Shown: positions 27,544 to 36,588 of the stretch, piece after piece | Numbering within the stretch: the first letter of the stretch is position 1 | Layout: each line of letters starts with the position of its first letter | Assembly (NCBI RefSeq): GCF_020880995.1 | Contig: NZ_JAJISD010000013.1 | Coordinates: 124,001 to 188,000, forward strand | From: Reyranella aquatilis | GTDB lineage: Bacteria > Pseudomonadota > Alphaproteobacteria > Reyranellales > Reyranellaceae | Direction: 5' to 3' | Length of the DNA: 64,000 nucleotides | The notes under the pieces: generated by a model | The model's database searches: none | Seen by the model: only the letters and a program-made list of their open reading frames with translations | Told to the model about the DNA's origin: nothing | Translations under genes and position numbers: made by a program

Positions 27544-27845
27544 GGGGCCTGCCAGTTCAGCGGGACACCCAGCTCGTCGCCTAGGGCCGCCAGCAGGTCG
27601 CCGCCGGTCCGCGTGTCTAGCCACTGGCCGGCCGCCGCATCGAAAGCATAGTGGCGGGCACCGCTGATCGGCGAACTCAGCCAGACTTGCCGGGTGGGTG
27701 CATGTTTATTGACGATCCAGGTCCCGGCATCGCCCTCGACCGTCAGGATGCCCCTCTGGAGTTCGGCGTCGACATGGTCACCCAGTGCCTCCTCGAGGGT
27801 CGCGAGGAGGCTGTCGGCGAGGGTCTCGAAGATGGAATCGGTCAT
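27540..27845 (-). CDS. cyaY: Frataxin-like protein CyaY
   Basis: 101 residues from the ATG at 27845. The fold markers of bacterial frataxin are visible: an acidic N-terminal helix (FETLADSLLATLEEAL), strand GILTVEGDAGTWIVNKHAPTRQVWLSSP, then GARHYAFDAAAGQW and a C-terminal helix. CyaY binds iron and modulates IscS in Fe-S cluster assembly. It is the first gene of a pair with the ABC exporter (4-base overlap) and is divergent from rpmE. Two Fe-S-containing molybdenum enzymes are nearby, but a direct link is not shown. Confidence 0.87.
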   Translation of the reverse strand: MTDSIFETLADSLLATLEEALGDHVDAELQRGILTVEGDAGTWIVNKHAPTRQVWLSSPISGARHYAFDAAAGQWLDTRTGGDLLAALGDELGVPLNWQAP

Positions 27846-27889
27846 CGGCCCGGCCGGTCTACAGTCCGCAGCGGAGCCGTACAACCAGC

Positions 27890-27918
27890 TTGTCGCCGCG
27901 CCCCGGGGACTGTATACC
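27890..27918 (+). promoter_or_regulatory. Putative promoter of rpmE
   Basis: TTGTCG at 27890-27895 and TATACC at 27913-27918 (preceded by TG) are spaced 17 bases apart in the 131-base cyaY/rpmE divergent region. The predicted leader is about 50 bases and ends in GGAGAAGG before the rpmE ATG. Confidence 0.4.
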
Positions 27919-27976
27919 CCCGCCCCTGTTGCGTCGGCCGGTCGGAAATCGGCCCTGAAGCGCTGGAGAAGGCATC

Positions 27977-28255
27977 ATGAAAGAGAAGATCCACCCCGAG
28001 TATCACACCATCACCGTGGTGATGACCGACGGCACGTCCTTCGAGACGAAGTCGACCTGGGGCAAGGAAGGCGCGAGCCTTCGTCTCGACATCGATCCGA
28101 AGACGCATCCGGCCTGGACCGGCGTGCGCCAGAGCATCGATCGCGGCGGCCGCGTGCAGCGCTTCAAGAACCGCTTCGGCATGATCGGCGACGCCGGCGT
28201 CGGCGCCGGCGCGAAGGCCGCTGCCGCTCCGGCGAAGGCCGACGGAAAGAAGTAA
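27977..28255 (+). CDS. rpmE: 50S ribosomal protein L31
   Basis: 92 residues. [12 protein letters not shown] at the N-terminus and HPAWTG...[14 protein letters not shown] are the L31 hallmarks. The CxxC pairs of zinc-binding L31 are absent (for example THPAW where C+ forms have a Cys), so this is a zinc-independent C-minus L31, common in alphaproteobacteria. A low-complexity Ala/Lys-rich tail of about 20 residues extends past the conserved part. A strong GGAGAAGG ribosome-binding site precedes the ATG by four bases. The molybdopterin oxidoreductase follows after 61 bases. Confidence 0.95.
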   Translation: MKEKIHPEYHTITVVMTDGTSFETKSTWGKEGASLRLDIDPKTHPAWTGVRQSIDRGGRVQRFKNRFGMIGDAGVGAGAKAAAAPAKADGKK

Positions 28256-28316
28256 GCCCGCTTCTTTAGGCGCTTCTGCTACATTACGGCCGCGATACCC
28301 TTCGGGAGGCGGCGTA

Positions 28317-30359
28317 GTGAAATCCGTTAGAGTTGTCTGTGCTCACGATTGTCCCGACATGTGCTCGCTCATCGCACATGTCGACAACGGTAAGGTCGTG
28401 CGCATCCAGGGTGACCCCGACCAGCCATACACGGCCGGTTTTGCCTGCGGCAAGGTCAACCGCGACAGCGACCTTGTGAATTCTCCCGAACGCATCGCCA
28501 CCCCGCTGCGCCGCACAGGGCCCAAGGGCTCGGGCCAGTTCGAGCCCATCACCTGGGATCAGGCGCTCGACGAGATTGCAGATCGCTGGAAATCCATCAT
28601 CCGCGAGAGCGGCCCTCTCGCCATCCTGGGCTACGCCTACTCCGCCCATCAGGGCCTGATGAACCGCGGGCTGGTGAACGGCCTGTTCCATGCGCTCGGC
28701 ACGTCCCGCCTGCAGGCCGGTACGGTCTGCGACACCTGCTGCGAGACCGCCTGGGATGTGACGGTCGGTCCGGTCGGCGGTGCCGATCCCGAATCGGTCG
28801 TGCATTCCGATCTGGTGATCTCCTGGGGCGCCGACCTCGCCGCCACCAACGTGCATTTCTGGGCGCTCGCCGAGGCCCAGCGCAAGAAGACCGGCATGCC
28901 GATCGTGGTGATCGACCCCCGCCGCACGCGGAGCGCCCGGGCGGCCGATCTCTACCTGCCGATCCGGATCGGCACCGATGCGGCGCTGGCGCTCGGCATC
29001 ATGCACATCCTCGTGCGCGACGGCCTTGCCAATCGCGACTACATCGCCAGGCACACGCTGGGCTTCGACAAGGTCGAGGCCGAGGTACTGCCCAGGTTCA
29101 CGCCGGCGCGGACCGCGGAGGTCACCGGCCTGTCGGTTGCCGACATTGAGAAACTCGCCTCGATGTACGGCAAGGCCAAGGCCGCGCTGATCCGTCTTGG
29201 CGAGGGCATGACCCGCCTCACCCATGGCGGCCAGGCGCTGCGGACCGTGGCCCTGCTGCCGGGCGTCTCCGGCCATTACGGCGTCAAGGGCGGCGGTGCG
29301 ATGCTGCTGACGGCCGCGTCCTGCGACCTGAACTACGCGGCGGTCCGCAAGCCCTCGGGCCCCGCCACGGCCCGCATGGTCAATCACCTGCGACTCGGTG
29401 AAGAACTCCTCAACATGAAGGATCCGCCGATCCGCGCCCTGTTCGTTGGCGCCAACAATCCGGTCGTGACCTGCCCCGAGGTGCACAAGGTCCAGAAGGG
29501 CCTGATGCGCGAGGACCTTTTCACGGTCGTGCACGACCCGTTCATGACCGACACGGCGCGCTACGCCGACATCGTGTTGCCGGCGGCCAACTACCTCGAG
29601 ACCGACGATCTCTACCGCGCCTACGGCGCCTACTGGATGCAGTGGGGCCAGAAGGCGGTCGAGCCGGCCGGTGAAGCGCGCTCTAACTTCCACGTCGCCC
29701 AGGCGCTGGCGCAGCGCATGGGCCTTACAGACAGGATCTTCAGCCTGTCCCCGCGCGAGGCCGCCGAGGAGCTCTTCAAGGGCTCGACGGGCCCCGCCTC
29801 CAACGTCGACCGGAATGAACTGTTCGCCGGGGTGCCGTTGAACATCAAGCACGACTGGGACGGCCAGCCCTTCAAGACGCCGTCCGGCAAGCTCGAATTC
29901 TATTCCGAGCAGTTGGCGCAACAGGGTCTGCCACCGATGCCCGACTGGGAAGCCGATCCCATCGAGGCGGAGGAAGCGGCCAAGTGGCCGCTCCGGCTGC
30001 TGACGGCGCCGGGCTACTTCCAGGCGCATACCGCTTTCTCTGGCGTGGGTTTCCTGCGCGAACGCGAGGGCAAGCCCTTCTGTATCCTGCACCCCGAAGA
30101 CGCCGCCAAGCGCGGCCTGAAGGATGGCGACCGGGTACGATTGTTCAACGACCGCGGCGAGATCGGTCTGATGCTCAAGGTGGCGGACGAGGTACAGCCG
30201 GGCGTTCTGCTGGTGCCGGGTCAACGCCCGGTGGGCGAAGCCGTGTCGGGCACGATCAACATGCTCTGCTCGGACCGCTACACCGACATGGGCGAAGGCG
30301 CGACCTACCAGAGCACCTGGCTGGAAGTTGCGCCCTGGAAGGAAGCGGCGGCGGCCTGA
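28317..30359 (+). CDS. Molybdopterin-dependent oxidoreductase (bis-MGD family)
   Basis: 680 residues, starting at a GTG eight bases after GGGAGG. [4Fe-4S] ligands are Cys8, Cys12, Cys16 and Cys44. Near residue 140, VCDTCCETAW occupies the position of the molybdenum-ligand loop. VISWGADLAATNVH, VVIDPRRTRSARAAD, VVHDPFMTDTARYADIVLPAANYLETDD and the C-terminal FCILHPEDAAKRGLKDGDRVRLFNDRGE fit the DMSO-reductase superfamily fold. There is no signal peptide, so it is probably cytoplasmic. Compared with the 703-residue relative at 16215-18326, the metal-loop residues differ (CDTC versus CVTL), suggesting different substrates. No partner subunit is adjacent. Confidence 0.88.
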   Translation: MKSVRVVCAHDCPDMCSLIAHVDNGKVVRIQGDPDQPYTAGFACGKVNRDSDLVNSPERIATPLRRTGPKGSGQFEPITWDQALDEIADRWKSIIRESGPLAILGYAYSAHQGLMNRGLVNGLFHALGTSRLQAGTVCDTCCETAWDVTVGPVGGADPESVVHSDLVISWGADLAATNVHFWALAEAQRKKTGMPIVVIDPRRTRSARAADLYLPIRIGTDAALALGIMHILVRDGLANRDYIARHTLGFDKVEAEVLPRFTPARTAEVTGLSVADIEKLASMYGKAKAALIRLGEGMTRLTHGGQALRTVALLPGVSGHYGVKGGGAMLLTAASCDLNYAAVRKPSGPATARMVNHLRLGEELLNMKDPPIRALFVGANNPVVTCPEVHKVQKGLMREDLFTVVHDPFMTDTARYADIVLPAANYLETDDLYRAYGAYWMQWGQKAVEPAGEARSNFHVAQALAQRMGLTDRIFSLSPREAAEELFKGSTGPASNVDRNELFAGVPLNIKHDWDGQPFKTPSGKLEFYSEQLAQQGLPPMPDWEADPIEAEEAAKWPLRLLTAPGYFQAHTAFSGVGFLREREGKPFCILHPEDAAKRGLKDGDRVRLFNDRGEIGLMLKVADEVQPGVLLVPGQRPVGEAVSGTINMLCSDRYTDMGEGATYQSTWLEVAPWKEAAAA

Positions 30360-30398
30360 GCGGCGGCGCCCGATCGCAGTCCTTGCCGCCCGCCGGCC

Positions 30399-30731
30399 TC
30401 ACGGGTCAAGCGTACCGGCCATGACGAAGCGGTGCTGCGTGCGCTCGCGCCGGGCGAGCTTCGGCAACGCCTGCCCGGCGATCAGCGCCTTGAAGTGCGG
30501 CGTTTCCTGATGCGAGGCGAAGCCCGCCTCGTCATGGAACACTTCGTAGAAGAAGAACTTGTGAGGCTCCGCGATCGAGCGGTGGATCTGGAACGCATGG
30601 ACCCACGGCTCGCGCTGGGCCTGCGGCAGGTACTGCCGAATGATGGCAGCGACTGCGTCCGCTTCTCCCGGCTTTGCCTCCCAGAAGGCCGTGACGACGA
30701 GCCCGTCCTTGAGGGAATGAAGATCGACCAT
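30399..30731 (-). CDS. Putative quinol monooxygenase / ABM-domain protein
   Basis: A 110-residue dimeric alpha+beta barrel protein. LVVTAFWEAKPGEADAVAAIIR and EPWVHAFQIHRSI, then FFFYEVFHDEAGFASHQETPHFKA, form the antibiotic-biosynthesis-monooxygenase pattern seen in YgiN. Members oxidise quinols or act in detoxification without a cofactor. It is convergent with the molybdopterin gene (39-base gap). About 80 bases separate it from the DUF2252 gene upstream on the same strand, so co-transcription is possible but unproven. Confidence 0.83.
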   Translation of the reverse strand: MVDLHSLKDGLVVTAFWEAKPGEADAVAAIIRQYLPQAQREPWVHAFQIHRSIAEPHKFFFYEVFHDEAGFASHQETPHFKALIAGQALPKLARRERTQHRFVMAGTLDP

Positions 30732-30812
30732 TTGGTTCTCCCGTCCGTCGCTGGGAGAGCGTTCTAGGTCGAATCGCCGAGCCGTCGCTTCGGCGCGCGG
30801 CGAAGCGACCCC

Positions 30813-32282
30813 CTACTTCACGACTTCCTGTGCGGCGACCTTGATGCGGCCGGTGCGCCGCGCCTTGTCGAGCGCGTCGTGGTCCTCGTCGGTCTGCTTT
30901 GCGTAGGCCATGGCGAATTTGCCGATCGCCTCGTCGAGCGTTTCGTTGTTGCCGCAATACCCGGCGATCATCGCAGGGTCGCCAGACTTCGCGTGGGCCA
31001 GCGCGAGGGCCCAGCCGCACAGGGCACAGTATTCGACGAAACCGTCGATGCTGCTGGGGTCGCTCTCGTTGAACTTTACGCTGCCTTTCATGTCGGCAAG
31101 CTGGCGGACGTAGAAATCCTTGCCCTCCGACTCGCCCCAGCCGAGGAAGATGTCAGGCGACCCCTGCGCCAGCCGCTGACCGACGACCACGCGTCGACCC
31201 TGGTTCTCGAAGCTGAGCTGGTGATCGACATAGGGGGCGAGGACCGAGCGCTTCGCCTCCTTCACCTGCAGGAACAGCGGATCGTCCGAATCGATCCCCT
31301 GCAGGAGCACGACCCAGCAGGCCGTGCCGACGCTGCCGACGCCCACGACCTTACGAGCAGCGTCGACGATGCGGTAGCGAGAGAGAAGCACGCGCCGGTC
31401 GATGGTCATCGATTGGATGTAGGCGCGAAGCATGTCGTCCAACGCCACATGGGTGGGCGTTCCCGCCACCGTATGCGTTTCGCGCACGATCAGCGGGACT
31501 TCCTCGATGATGCGATGCTCGCCATCGACCTGTTCGGTCAGCTTCTCGAGGACGCTCACGTGGCCCTTCGCGCGTGCCTTGTCCATCAGCCGCTCGGCGC
31601 CGCGCCGGGCTCGCGGCGACAGGGTATCGAGGACGGCGCGTTCGTCGATCCGGTCGTACCAGATCTGCAGGAAGCCCATTTCCGCGTACCGGCGCATCCG
31701 CTTGCGATAGGAGCGCACGATCGAGCGGGCGGCCCCTTCTGCCGCAACCCGATCGCCGCCCATGAAGCGCACCGCGACGGCGGCACTGGCCGCGAGGCGC
31801 TTGAGATCCCATTCCCAGGGACCGGGATGGACCTCGTCGAAGTCGTTGATGGCGAAGATCAGGTTCCGTTCGGCCGAGGCGAAGACGCCGAAGTTGGAGA
31901 CATGCATGTCGCCGCAGGCGCCGACGCCCATGCCCGTCACCGGTGTCGTCGACAGGTCCGCGGCCATGACCGCCGCCGATCCGCGCAGGAAGGCGAACGG
32001 AGAAGCCAGCATCCGTGCAAAACGCACCGGTACGAGCTTCTGGATGCGCGAGGCGTTCTGCTCTTCCAGGATCGCGACGGGATCGGGCCGGTTCGCCGCT
32101 TTCTCGAACGAGGCATGGGACGTTCGCGGCACCTTCGTGCGTAACGCCTTGCCGGCCTGCATGCGTTCCGCGACGGTCGCCCGCGGCGCCGTGAAGCTCT
32201 CGAACAGCTCCATGCCCTCGGTCGCGGCATTCATGCGCGCAAACGTACGGTCGACGTTGGCGTCGATCTTGACCAGTGTCAT
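30813..32282 (-). CDS. DUF2252 family protein (kinase-fold-like)
   Basis: 489 residues from the ATG at 32282, which has GGGGGAGAA just upstream; a start 30 bases earlier lacks this. Family marks are FLRGSAAVMAADL, VGACGDMHVSNFG, IFAINDFDEVHPGPWEWDLKRLAAS and VGVGSVGTACWVVLL. GDMHVSNFG followed by INDFDE resembles the HxDxxxxN and DxD catalytic elements of aminoglycoside-kinase-like proteins, so a phosphotransferase activity is plausible but unproven. No signal peptide or membrane segment is present. Its neighbours give no clear functional hint. Confidence 0.85.
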   Translation of the reverse strand: MTLVKIDANVDRTFARMNAATEGMELFESFTAPRATVAERMQAGKALRTKVPRTSHASFEKAANRPDPVAILEEQNASRIQKLVPVRFARMLASPFAFLRGSAAVMAADLSTTPVTGMGVGACGDMHVSNFGVFASAERNLIFAINDFDEVHPGPWEWDLKRLAASAAVAVRFMGGDRVAAEGAARSIVRSYRKRMRRYAEMGFLQIWYDRIDERAVLDTLSPRARRGAERLMDKARAKGHVSVLEKLTEQVDGEHRIIEEVPLIVRETHTVAGTPTHVALDDMLRAYIQSMTIDRRVLLSRYRIVDAARKVVGVGSVGTACWVVLLQGIDSDDPLFLQVKEAKRSVLAPYVDHQLSFENQGRRVVVGQRLAQGSPDIFLGWGESEGKDFYVRQLADMKGSVKFNESDPSSIDGFVEYCALCGWALALAHAKSGDPAMIAGYCGNNETLDEAIGKFAMAYAKQTDEDHDALDKARRTGRIKVAAQEVVK

Positions 32283-32366
32283 GTTTCTCCCCCGCTCTCG
32301 ACCGCCATTCAACGTCGGCGATACGCCGGGGTCAAAGAAATTGCCCGTGATCGCAGCGTCGAAGGG

Positions 32367-33902
32367 TCATCGGACCCTTGTCCGCTTCAGGGTCCCGTTC
32401 CCGTCCTCGTCGAGATTCTCGAAGGTGACTTGCGACGCCCGTCCATCCGGGCCGATCTGGAAGGTTACGCCCACGGTCCAGCCCGGGCTCTCGGCATAGG
32501 GCGCATAGAGGAAGAGGTCGCGGTTGAAATGCTTCAGGGGAAAGCGCCGGCCGGCGGGCCCCAGCACCAACGACAGGACGCCCCCGGACTCGATGACCCG
32601 AACGTCGCCGACATAGTCGTTCTGGTAGAAGCCGGTATAGGCCTGCAGCGGCAGCGGCGGTGACGGAGAGGCCGGCGGCGAGGCGTAGGGCGCCATGGCC
32701 TGCTTCTGGGCGCCGGCCCCGAAGCTGTCGTCGTAGATCTCATTCCAGTGGGCGATCCAGTCGCGGGAAGCCTTGCCCGCATAGATCTCGTCGAGGAAGG
32801 TCGCGGCCAGTCCCTCCGGCACACCGGTCGGAAAGGCATTGGTCAGGATGACGATCCCGAGTCTCTCGGCCGGCAGCATATGGACGAGGGTGCGGGCACC
32901 GGCGCTGAACGCCCCGGCATGACTCCACTCGACGCCGCGCTCGCGAAAATCGACGTTCCAGCCCATTCCGTAGAAGCCGGTGACGCCCGTCTTCGGATCG
33001 ACGTTGCGAACGATCGTAGGCCGCCGTGTCTGCTCCAGTGCAGACTCCTTGATGATCGGGCGGCCGGCGAACCGGCCGTTGCCCAGTTCGAGCCGCAGCC
33101 ACTGCATCATGTCGCGGGCGTTCGAACTCACGCCGCCTGCGGGAGACTGCGCATCGGCATTCCTCTTCACGAGCGGCGTCCATTTCCCGTCGACCCGGAC
33201 ATGCAGCGAAGAGCGGTTGGCCTGAAGCTGGAAGTCGCGGGCGCGCGAGCTGGTCGATTGCATGCCGAGCGGGCGGTAGACCTTCTCTTCCGCAAGATCC
33301 TCCCACCTCTTGCCGGTCGGCCGCGTGGCTGCGATGGCGCCCGCCGTAAAGCCGAAATTGCTGTAGACGAAGCTTGCCCGGAAGCTTCCGCCCGGCTTCG
33401 TGTAGCGGATGCGCTTCAGGATCTCCTCGCGGCTGAAGCCTAGATCCTCGATGTCGTTTCCGGCGTTCGCGGCCAGGCCGCTGCGATGCGAAAGCAGGTC
33501 GCGGATCGTGACCTGGGCCGTTGGATAGGCGTCGGGCAGCGAGAAGTCCGGATCGAGATCGCGGATGCGCGTATCCCAGGTCACCACACCGTCGCTCACC
33601 AGCGCCGCGACCACGGTTGCTGCCATCGGCTTAGAAACGGAGGCAAGCTGGAAAACCGTATCGGCGTTCACGGCCTCCGCCTGGCCCATCTCGCGAACGC
33701 CGAAGCCTTCGAGGAAAACGACCTCGTCGCGATAGACGATGCCGATCGAGAGACCGGGCACCTCCCCCTTGGCCACCGCCTGCCGGGCCAGTTCACGCAG
33801 CTTCGGCAAGGCGGCCGTGACCTTCTCCCTCGTCACGGGCTGCGCCTCGGCACCGAAGGAAACGAAGACAAGAAAGATCAGGGAAAGAAAAAGCCGCATC
33901 AT
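32367..33902 (-). CDS. Secreted serine hydrolase of the beta-lactamase/penicillin-binding class C family
   Basis: 511 residues with a Sec signal peptide (MMRLFLSLIFLVFVSFGAEA, cleavage near residue 20). Active-site motifs: ASVSK (Ser88, Lys91), YSNFG (Tyr-x-Asn) and SHAGAF (His-x-Gly). A separate C-terminal domain of about 110 residues (GFYQNDYVGDVRVIE...) matches the beta-barrel DUF3471 found in such esterases. It likely hydrolyses an ester or D-amino-acid peptide in the periplasm; a true beta-lactamase function is not implied. The start is four bases after the MFS stop, so the two are one transcript. Confidence 0.87.
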   Translation of the reverse strand: MMRLFLSLIFLVFVSFGAEAQPVTREKVTAALPKLRELARQAVAKGEVPGLSIGIVYRDEVVFLEGFGVREMGQAEAVNADTVFQLASVSKPMAATVVAALVSDGVVTWDTRIRDLDPDFSLPDAYPTAQVTIRDLLSHRSGLAANAGNDIEDLGFSREEILKRIRYTKPGGSFRASFVYSNFGFTAGAIAATRPTGKRWEDLAEEKVYRPLGMQSTSSRARDFQLQANRSSLHVRVDGKWTPLVKRNADAQSPAGGVSSNARDMMQWLRLELGNGRFAGRPIIKESALEQTRRPTIVRNVDPKTGVTGFYGMGWNVDFRERGVEWSHAGAFSAGARTLVHMLPAERLGIVILTNAFPTGVPEGLAATFLDEIYAGKASRDWIAHWNEIYDDSFGAGAQKQAMAPYASPPASPSPPLPLQAYTGFYQNDYVGDVRVIESGGVLSLVLGPAGRRFPLKHFNRDLFLYAPYAESPGWTVGVTFQIGPDGRASQVTFENLDEDGNGTLKRTRVR

Positions 33903-33906
33903 CTGG

Positions 33907-35331
33907 TTACCTGCCCGACACAGGCTGATTTTTACCATCGGAGCGGCCCGCGAGAAGAGCCAGTCTCGCACCTGCAAAAGCGGCGATCAGGGCAACCGGC
34001 ACGAAACTCACCGGGACCCAGAAGGCGGCGCTCGCGATGCCGTGGGTGCTGAGACCGCGCGAGAGCCCTGCCAGGGTGGAGACGATGCCGGCCGCGGCGG
34101 CCCCCAGCGCAAAGCCGGTCTGCTGCACCGTGGCCACCGCGGAGGCGGCGAGATCGCCCTCGCCCCGCCGGGCGCCGCCCATCAGCCGCTGGACCCCGAA
34201 GCCCCAGCACGCCCCGATGCCCAGCCCGACCAGCGCGATCAGTACGGGCAGGACGAGCACGGGCTTCGTCGTCATGAGCAGCGCGACGCCGGCCAGGCCC
34301 ACGGCCATCGCCAGCGGGCCGACGGCGAGCATCCGGCCCGCCGCCCGCGGCGACCAGCCGGAAACCACAAGCGACGATACGGTCCAGCCCATCGACGCGC
34401 CGGCGACCGTATACCCCGCGGCCAGCGGGTCAAACCCATGCAGGCCCTGCAGGAAGATCGGGACGAAGATCGAGAGCGGGCTGTAGGCGATCGATACCAG
34501 CAGCGCGAACGACATCGCCATGCCGGTCACCGATCGCGGCGAGAAGGCATCGCTGGGGAAAAGCGGCGCGGTCGACCGCCGATCGAACAGGATCATCACG
34601 ATCAGCAGGACGACCGCGGTGAGGAAGAGCCCGAACTTGGTGAGCGGCAGCGAGACGACGCTGGCGGCGGACATGACCGCGATCGCCAGACAGATCAGCG
34701 CCACTCTGCCGAAAGGCATGACGCGGGCCGGCCCGCCCTTCTCCGCCCGCGCCCGCGGCAGCGCGCGCGCCGCAACCACGGCCAGCAGCGCCGCCAGGAC
34801 GGTCACCGCGTAGAAGGCGCCACGCCAGTTACCCCAGGTCGCGAAGGCGCCACCGACCAGGGGGCCGACCAGCACCGACATGCTCCATGCACCGGAGAGC
34901 AGCGCGGCGACGCGCGGCCACATCGGCTCGGGGAACGCATTGCTCACCAGCACATAGGCCATGGCCGACAGCACGCCACCGCCGAAACCCTGGATGAATC
35001 GCCCGGCCACCACCACGCCCATCGACGGCGCGACCGCGCAGATGAGCGCTCCGATGCCGAAGACCACGGCTCCGGCGCAAAAGGCGGTGCGCGCACCCAG
35101 GCGCACCGTAAGGTGTCCCGTGCAGGTCGCCGCCACGATCGACGAGGCCAGGAAGGCCGTCGTCGGCCAGCTCATCATGGCCGTGCCGCCGACATCCTCG
35201 ACGATGCTGGGCAACACCGTCGCCAGCATCAGCACGTTCATCGAGTGCAGCAGGACGCCGCCCACCAGCGCTACCAGGAGCGGCAACCATTGCGGCTTCA
35301 GGAGCGCCGACCAACCGACCGTTGTGGACAT
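33907..35331 (-). CDS. MFS transporter, drug-exporter type
   Basis: 474 residues, with hydrophobic segments consistent with 12 to 14 helices. The motif-A-like GHLTVRLGARTAF lies between helices 2 and 3, and AGRFIQGFGGGVLSAMAYVLV marks helix 4, as in DHA2/DHA1 drug antiporters. The shared transcript with a periplasmic serine hydrolase suggests that export or uptake and processing of one compound are coupled (inference). It is divergent from the MGMT gene across 152 bases in which I see no clear promoter. Confidence 0.87.
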   Translation of the reverse strand: MSTTVGWSALLKPQWLPLLVALVGGVLLHSMNVLMLATVLPSIVEDVGGTAMMSWPTTAFLASSIVAATCTGHLTVRLGARTAFCAGAVVFGIGALICAVAPSMGVVVAGRFIQGFGGGVLSAMAYVLVSNAFPEPMWPRVAALLSGAWSMSVLVGPLVGGAFATWGNWRGAFYAVTVLAALLAVVAARALPRARAEKGGPARVMPFGRVALICLAIAVMSAASVVSLPLTKFGLFLTAVVLLIVMILFDRRSTAPLFPSDAFSPRSVTGMAMSFALLVSIAYSPLSIFVPIFLQGLHGFDPLAAGYTVAGASMGWTVSSLVVSGWSPRAAGRMLAVGPLAMAVGLAGVALLMTTKPVLVLPVLIALVGLGIGACWGFGVQRLMGGARRGEGDLAASAVATVQQTGFALGAAAAGIVSTLAGLSRGLSTHGIASAAFWVPVSFVPVALIAAFAGARLALLAGRSDGKNQPVSGR

Positions 35332-35483
35332 GGCGGCGACTGATCATTTTCCGGCACCGAGGTCAAACGATGACGTGTGGTCGCGTCCGAAAACGCGAGC
35401 ATCCATCGTGAGTGCATGGGAGTATCCAGCCATGGAATGGCTCGACCGCAGCACCCGTTACCGCGCCCTTGAGGGGCGAGCCC

Positions 35484-36002
35484 ATGGCTGAGCCTCTCGA
35501 GTTCAGCGTCGACCGGCTGGAAACTCCAATCGGTGAGTTGCAGATCGTCGCCGACGACCGTGGGAGCCTCCGCGCGATCGACTGGACCGAACACGAGCCT
35601 CGCATGCGCCTCCTGCTCGACCGTTACTACGGCAAGGGCCGTTACACGCTGCGCCCGTCAAACGATCCCGGCGGCCTCACGGCAGCGATGCGCGACTATT
35701 TCGCCGGCAACGTCGCCGTCATCGACAGGCTGGCGGTCGAGACGACCGGCACGCCGTTCCAGAAAAGCGTGTGGCAGGCACTGCGCACGATCCCCCACGG
35801 CAGCACAGTCACCTATGCCCAGCTCGCCGCGCGCATCGGCAGCCCGAGGGCCGTGCGCGCGGCCGGCCTCGCAAACGGCCAGAACCCGATCAGCATCGTG
35901 CTACCGTGTCACCGCGTCATCGGCAGCAACGGTGCCCTGACAGGCTATGGCGGCGGCCTGCCACGAAAGAAGTGGCTGCTGGAGCACGAAGGCGCGCTGT
36001 AG
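35484..36002 (+). CDS. ogt: Methylated-DNA--protein-cysteine methyltransferase
   Basis: 172 residues from the ATG at 35484, which follows GAGGGG by six bases. The suicide-acceptor motif is IVLPCHRVIGSNG (Cys142), preceded by TPFQKSVWQALRTIPHGSTVTYAQLA and followed by LTGYGGGLPRKKWLLEHE. It removes O6-alkyl groups from guanine. Ogt rather than Ada is preferred because there is no N-terminal zinc/AraC domain. It converges with a small secreted protein gene (3-base gap). With the photolyase at 48-49.6 kb this is the second DNA-damage reversal enzyme in the window. Confidence 0.93.
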   Translation: MAEPLEFSVDRLETPIGELQIVADDRGSLRAIDWTEHEPRMRLLLDRYYGKGRYTLRPSNDPGGLTAAMRDYFAGNVAVIDRLAVETTGTPFQKSVWQALRTIPHGSTVTYAQLAARIGSPRAVRAAGLANGQNPISIVLPCHRVIGSNGALTGYGGGLPRKKWLLEHEGAL

Positions 36003-36005
36003 GCC

Positions 36006-36539
36006 TCAACGGCGGAAGTTCGCCGGCGCCGTCACGTTGGCATACTCGAAGCGAACCTTGTGCTGCGCCTTGTCGGCGCCCTGCACGTCCGTCTGCTGGC
36101 GAACCGGCAGCCCGTCCCCGCCGATCCAAATCTCCGACACGGTGGGGCCCTGCGCGCCCGACGTCTGGACCCTGTAGAGGGTCGCTTCCTTGCCGTCGAA
36201 CGTGTCGATGCGCACACGGGTACAGGTATGCGGCGACTTCTGCAGGGCCTGCGTCGAGTCTCTGACGGCTTTGAGGGCGTCGTACGGCTTGGCGATCCAC
36301 TCGGTTCCCGCACGCATGTAGAGCGTGTCGCCCAGGCGGATGATCTCGCCCCTCAGGGGCTTGCCCGGCGCTGCCGCGCTCTCGATCGTGATGACCTGCC
36401 GCACGGGCACCCCCGCCTGCTTGATGACGGCGTCGAGCACCGGCTGGCAGGCCGCATCGTCGGCCTTCGCTATGCCAGCCGGCAGAGCGAGGGCAGCCGC
36501 CAGGATGAGACTCGAAAGCCCGCGCCGGATACTCGTCAT
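36006..36539 (-). CDS. Small secreted protein of unknown function
   Basis: 177 residues with a clear Sec signal peptide (TSIRRGLSSLILAAALALPAG, cleavage near AKA-DD). The mature part has two cysteines (one in DDAACQP, one in SPHTCTRV) that could form a disulfide, and a beta-rich pattern (EIIRLGDTLYMRAG, SEIWIGGDGLPVRQ). I do not recognise a family with certainty; the layout resembles lipoprotein-carrier-like or outer-membrane-accessory folds. The ATG at 36539 is chosen because the signal peptide begins there. It is downstream of the Bug-type gene (49-base gap) on the same strand. Confidence 0.72.
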   Translation of the reverse strand: MTSIRRGLSSLILAAALALPAGIAKADDAACQPVLDAVIKQAGVPVRQVITIESAAAPGKPLRGEIIRLGDTLYMRAGTEWIAKPYDALKAVRDSTQALQKSPHTCTRVRIDTFDGKEATLYRVQTSGAQGPTVSEIWIGGDGLPVRQQTDVQGADKAQHKVRFEYANVTAPANFRR

Positions 36540-36588
36540 GGCGTCCTCCAGCCTCGGAGATAGGCCGGCAGGACGGCCACGACAACCG

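Noticed and set aside
28256-28290. Possible terminator after rpmE (AAGCCCGCTTCTTTAGGCGCTT)
   Set aside because: The stem has mismatches and is not followed by a T-run.
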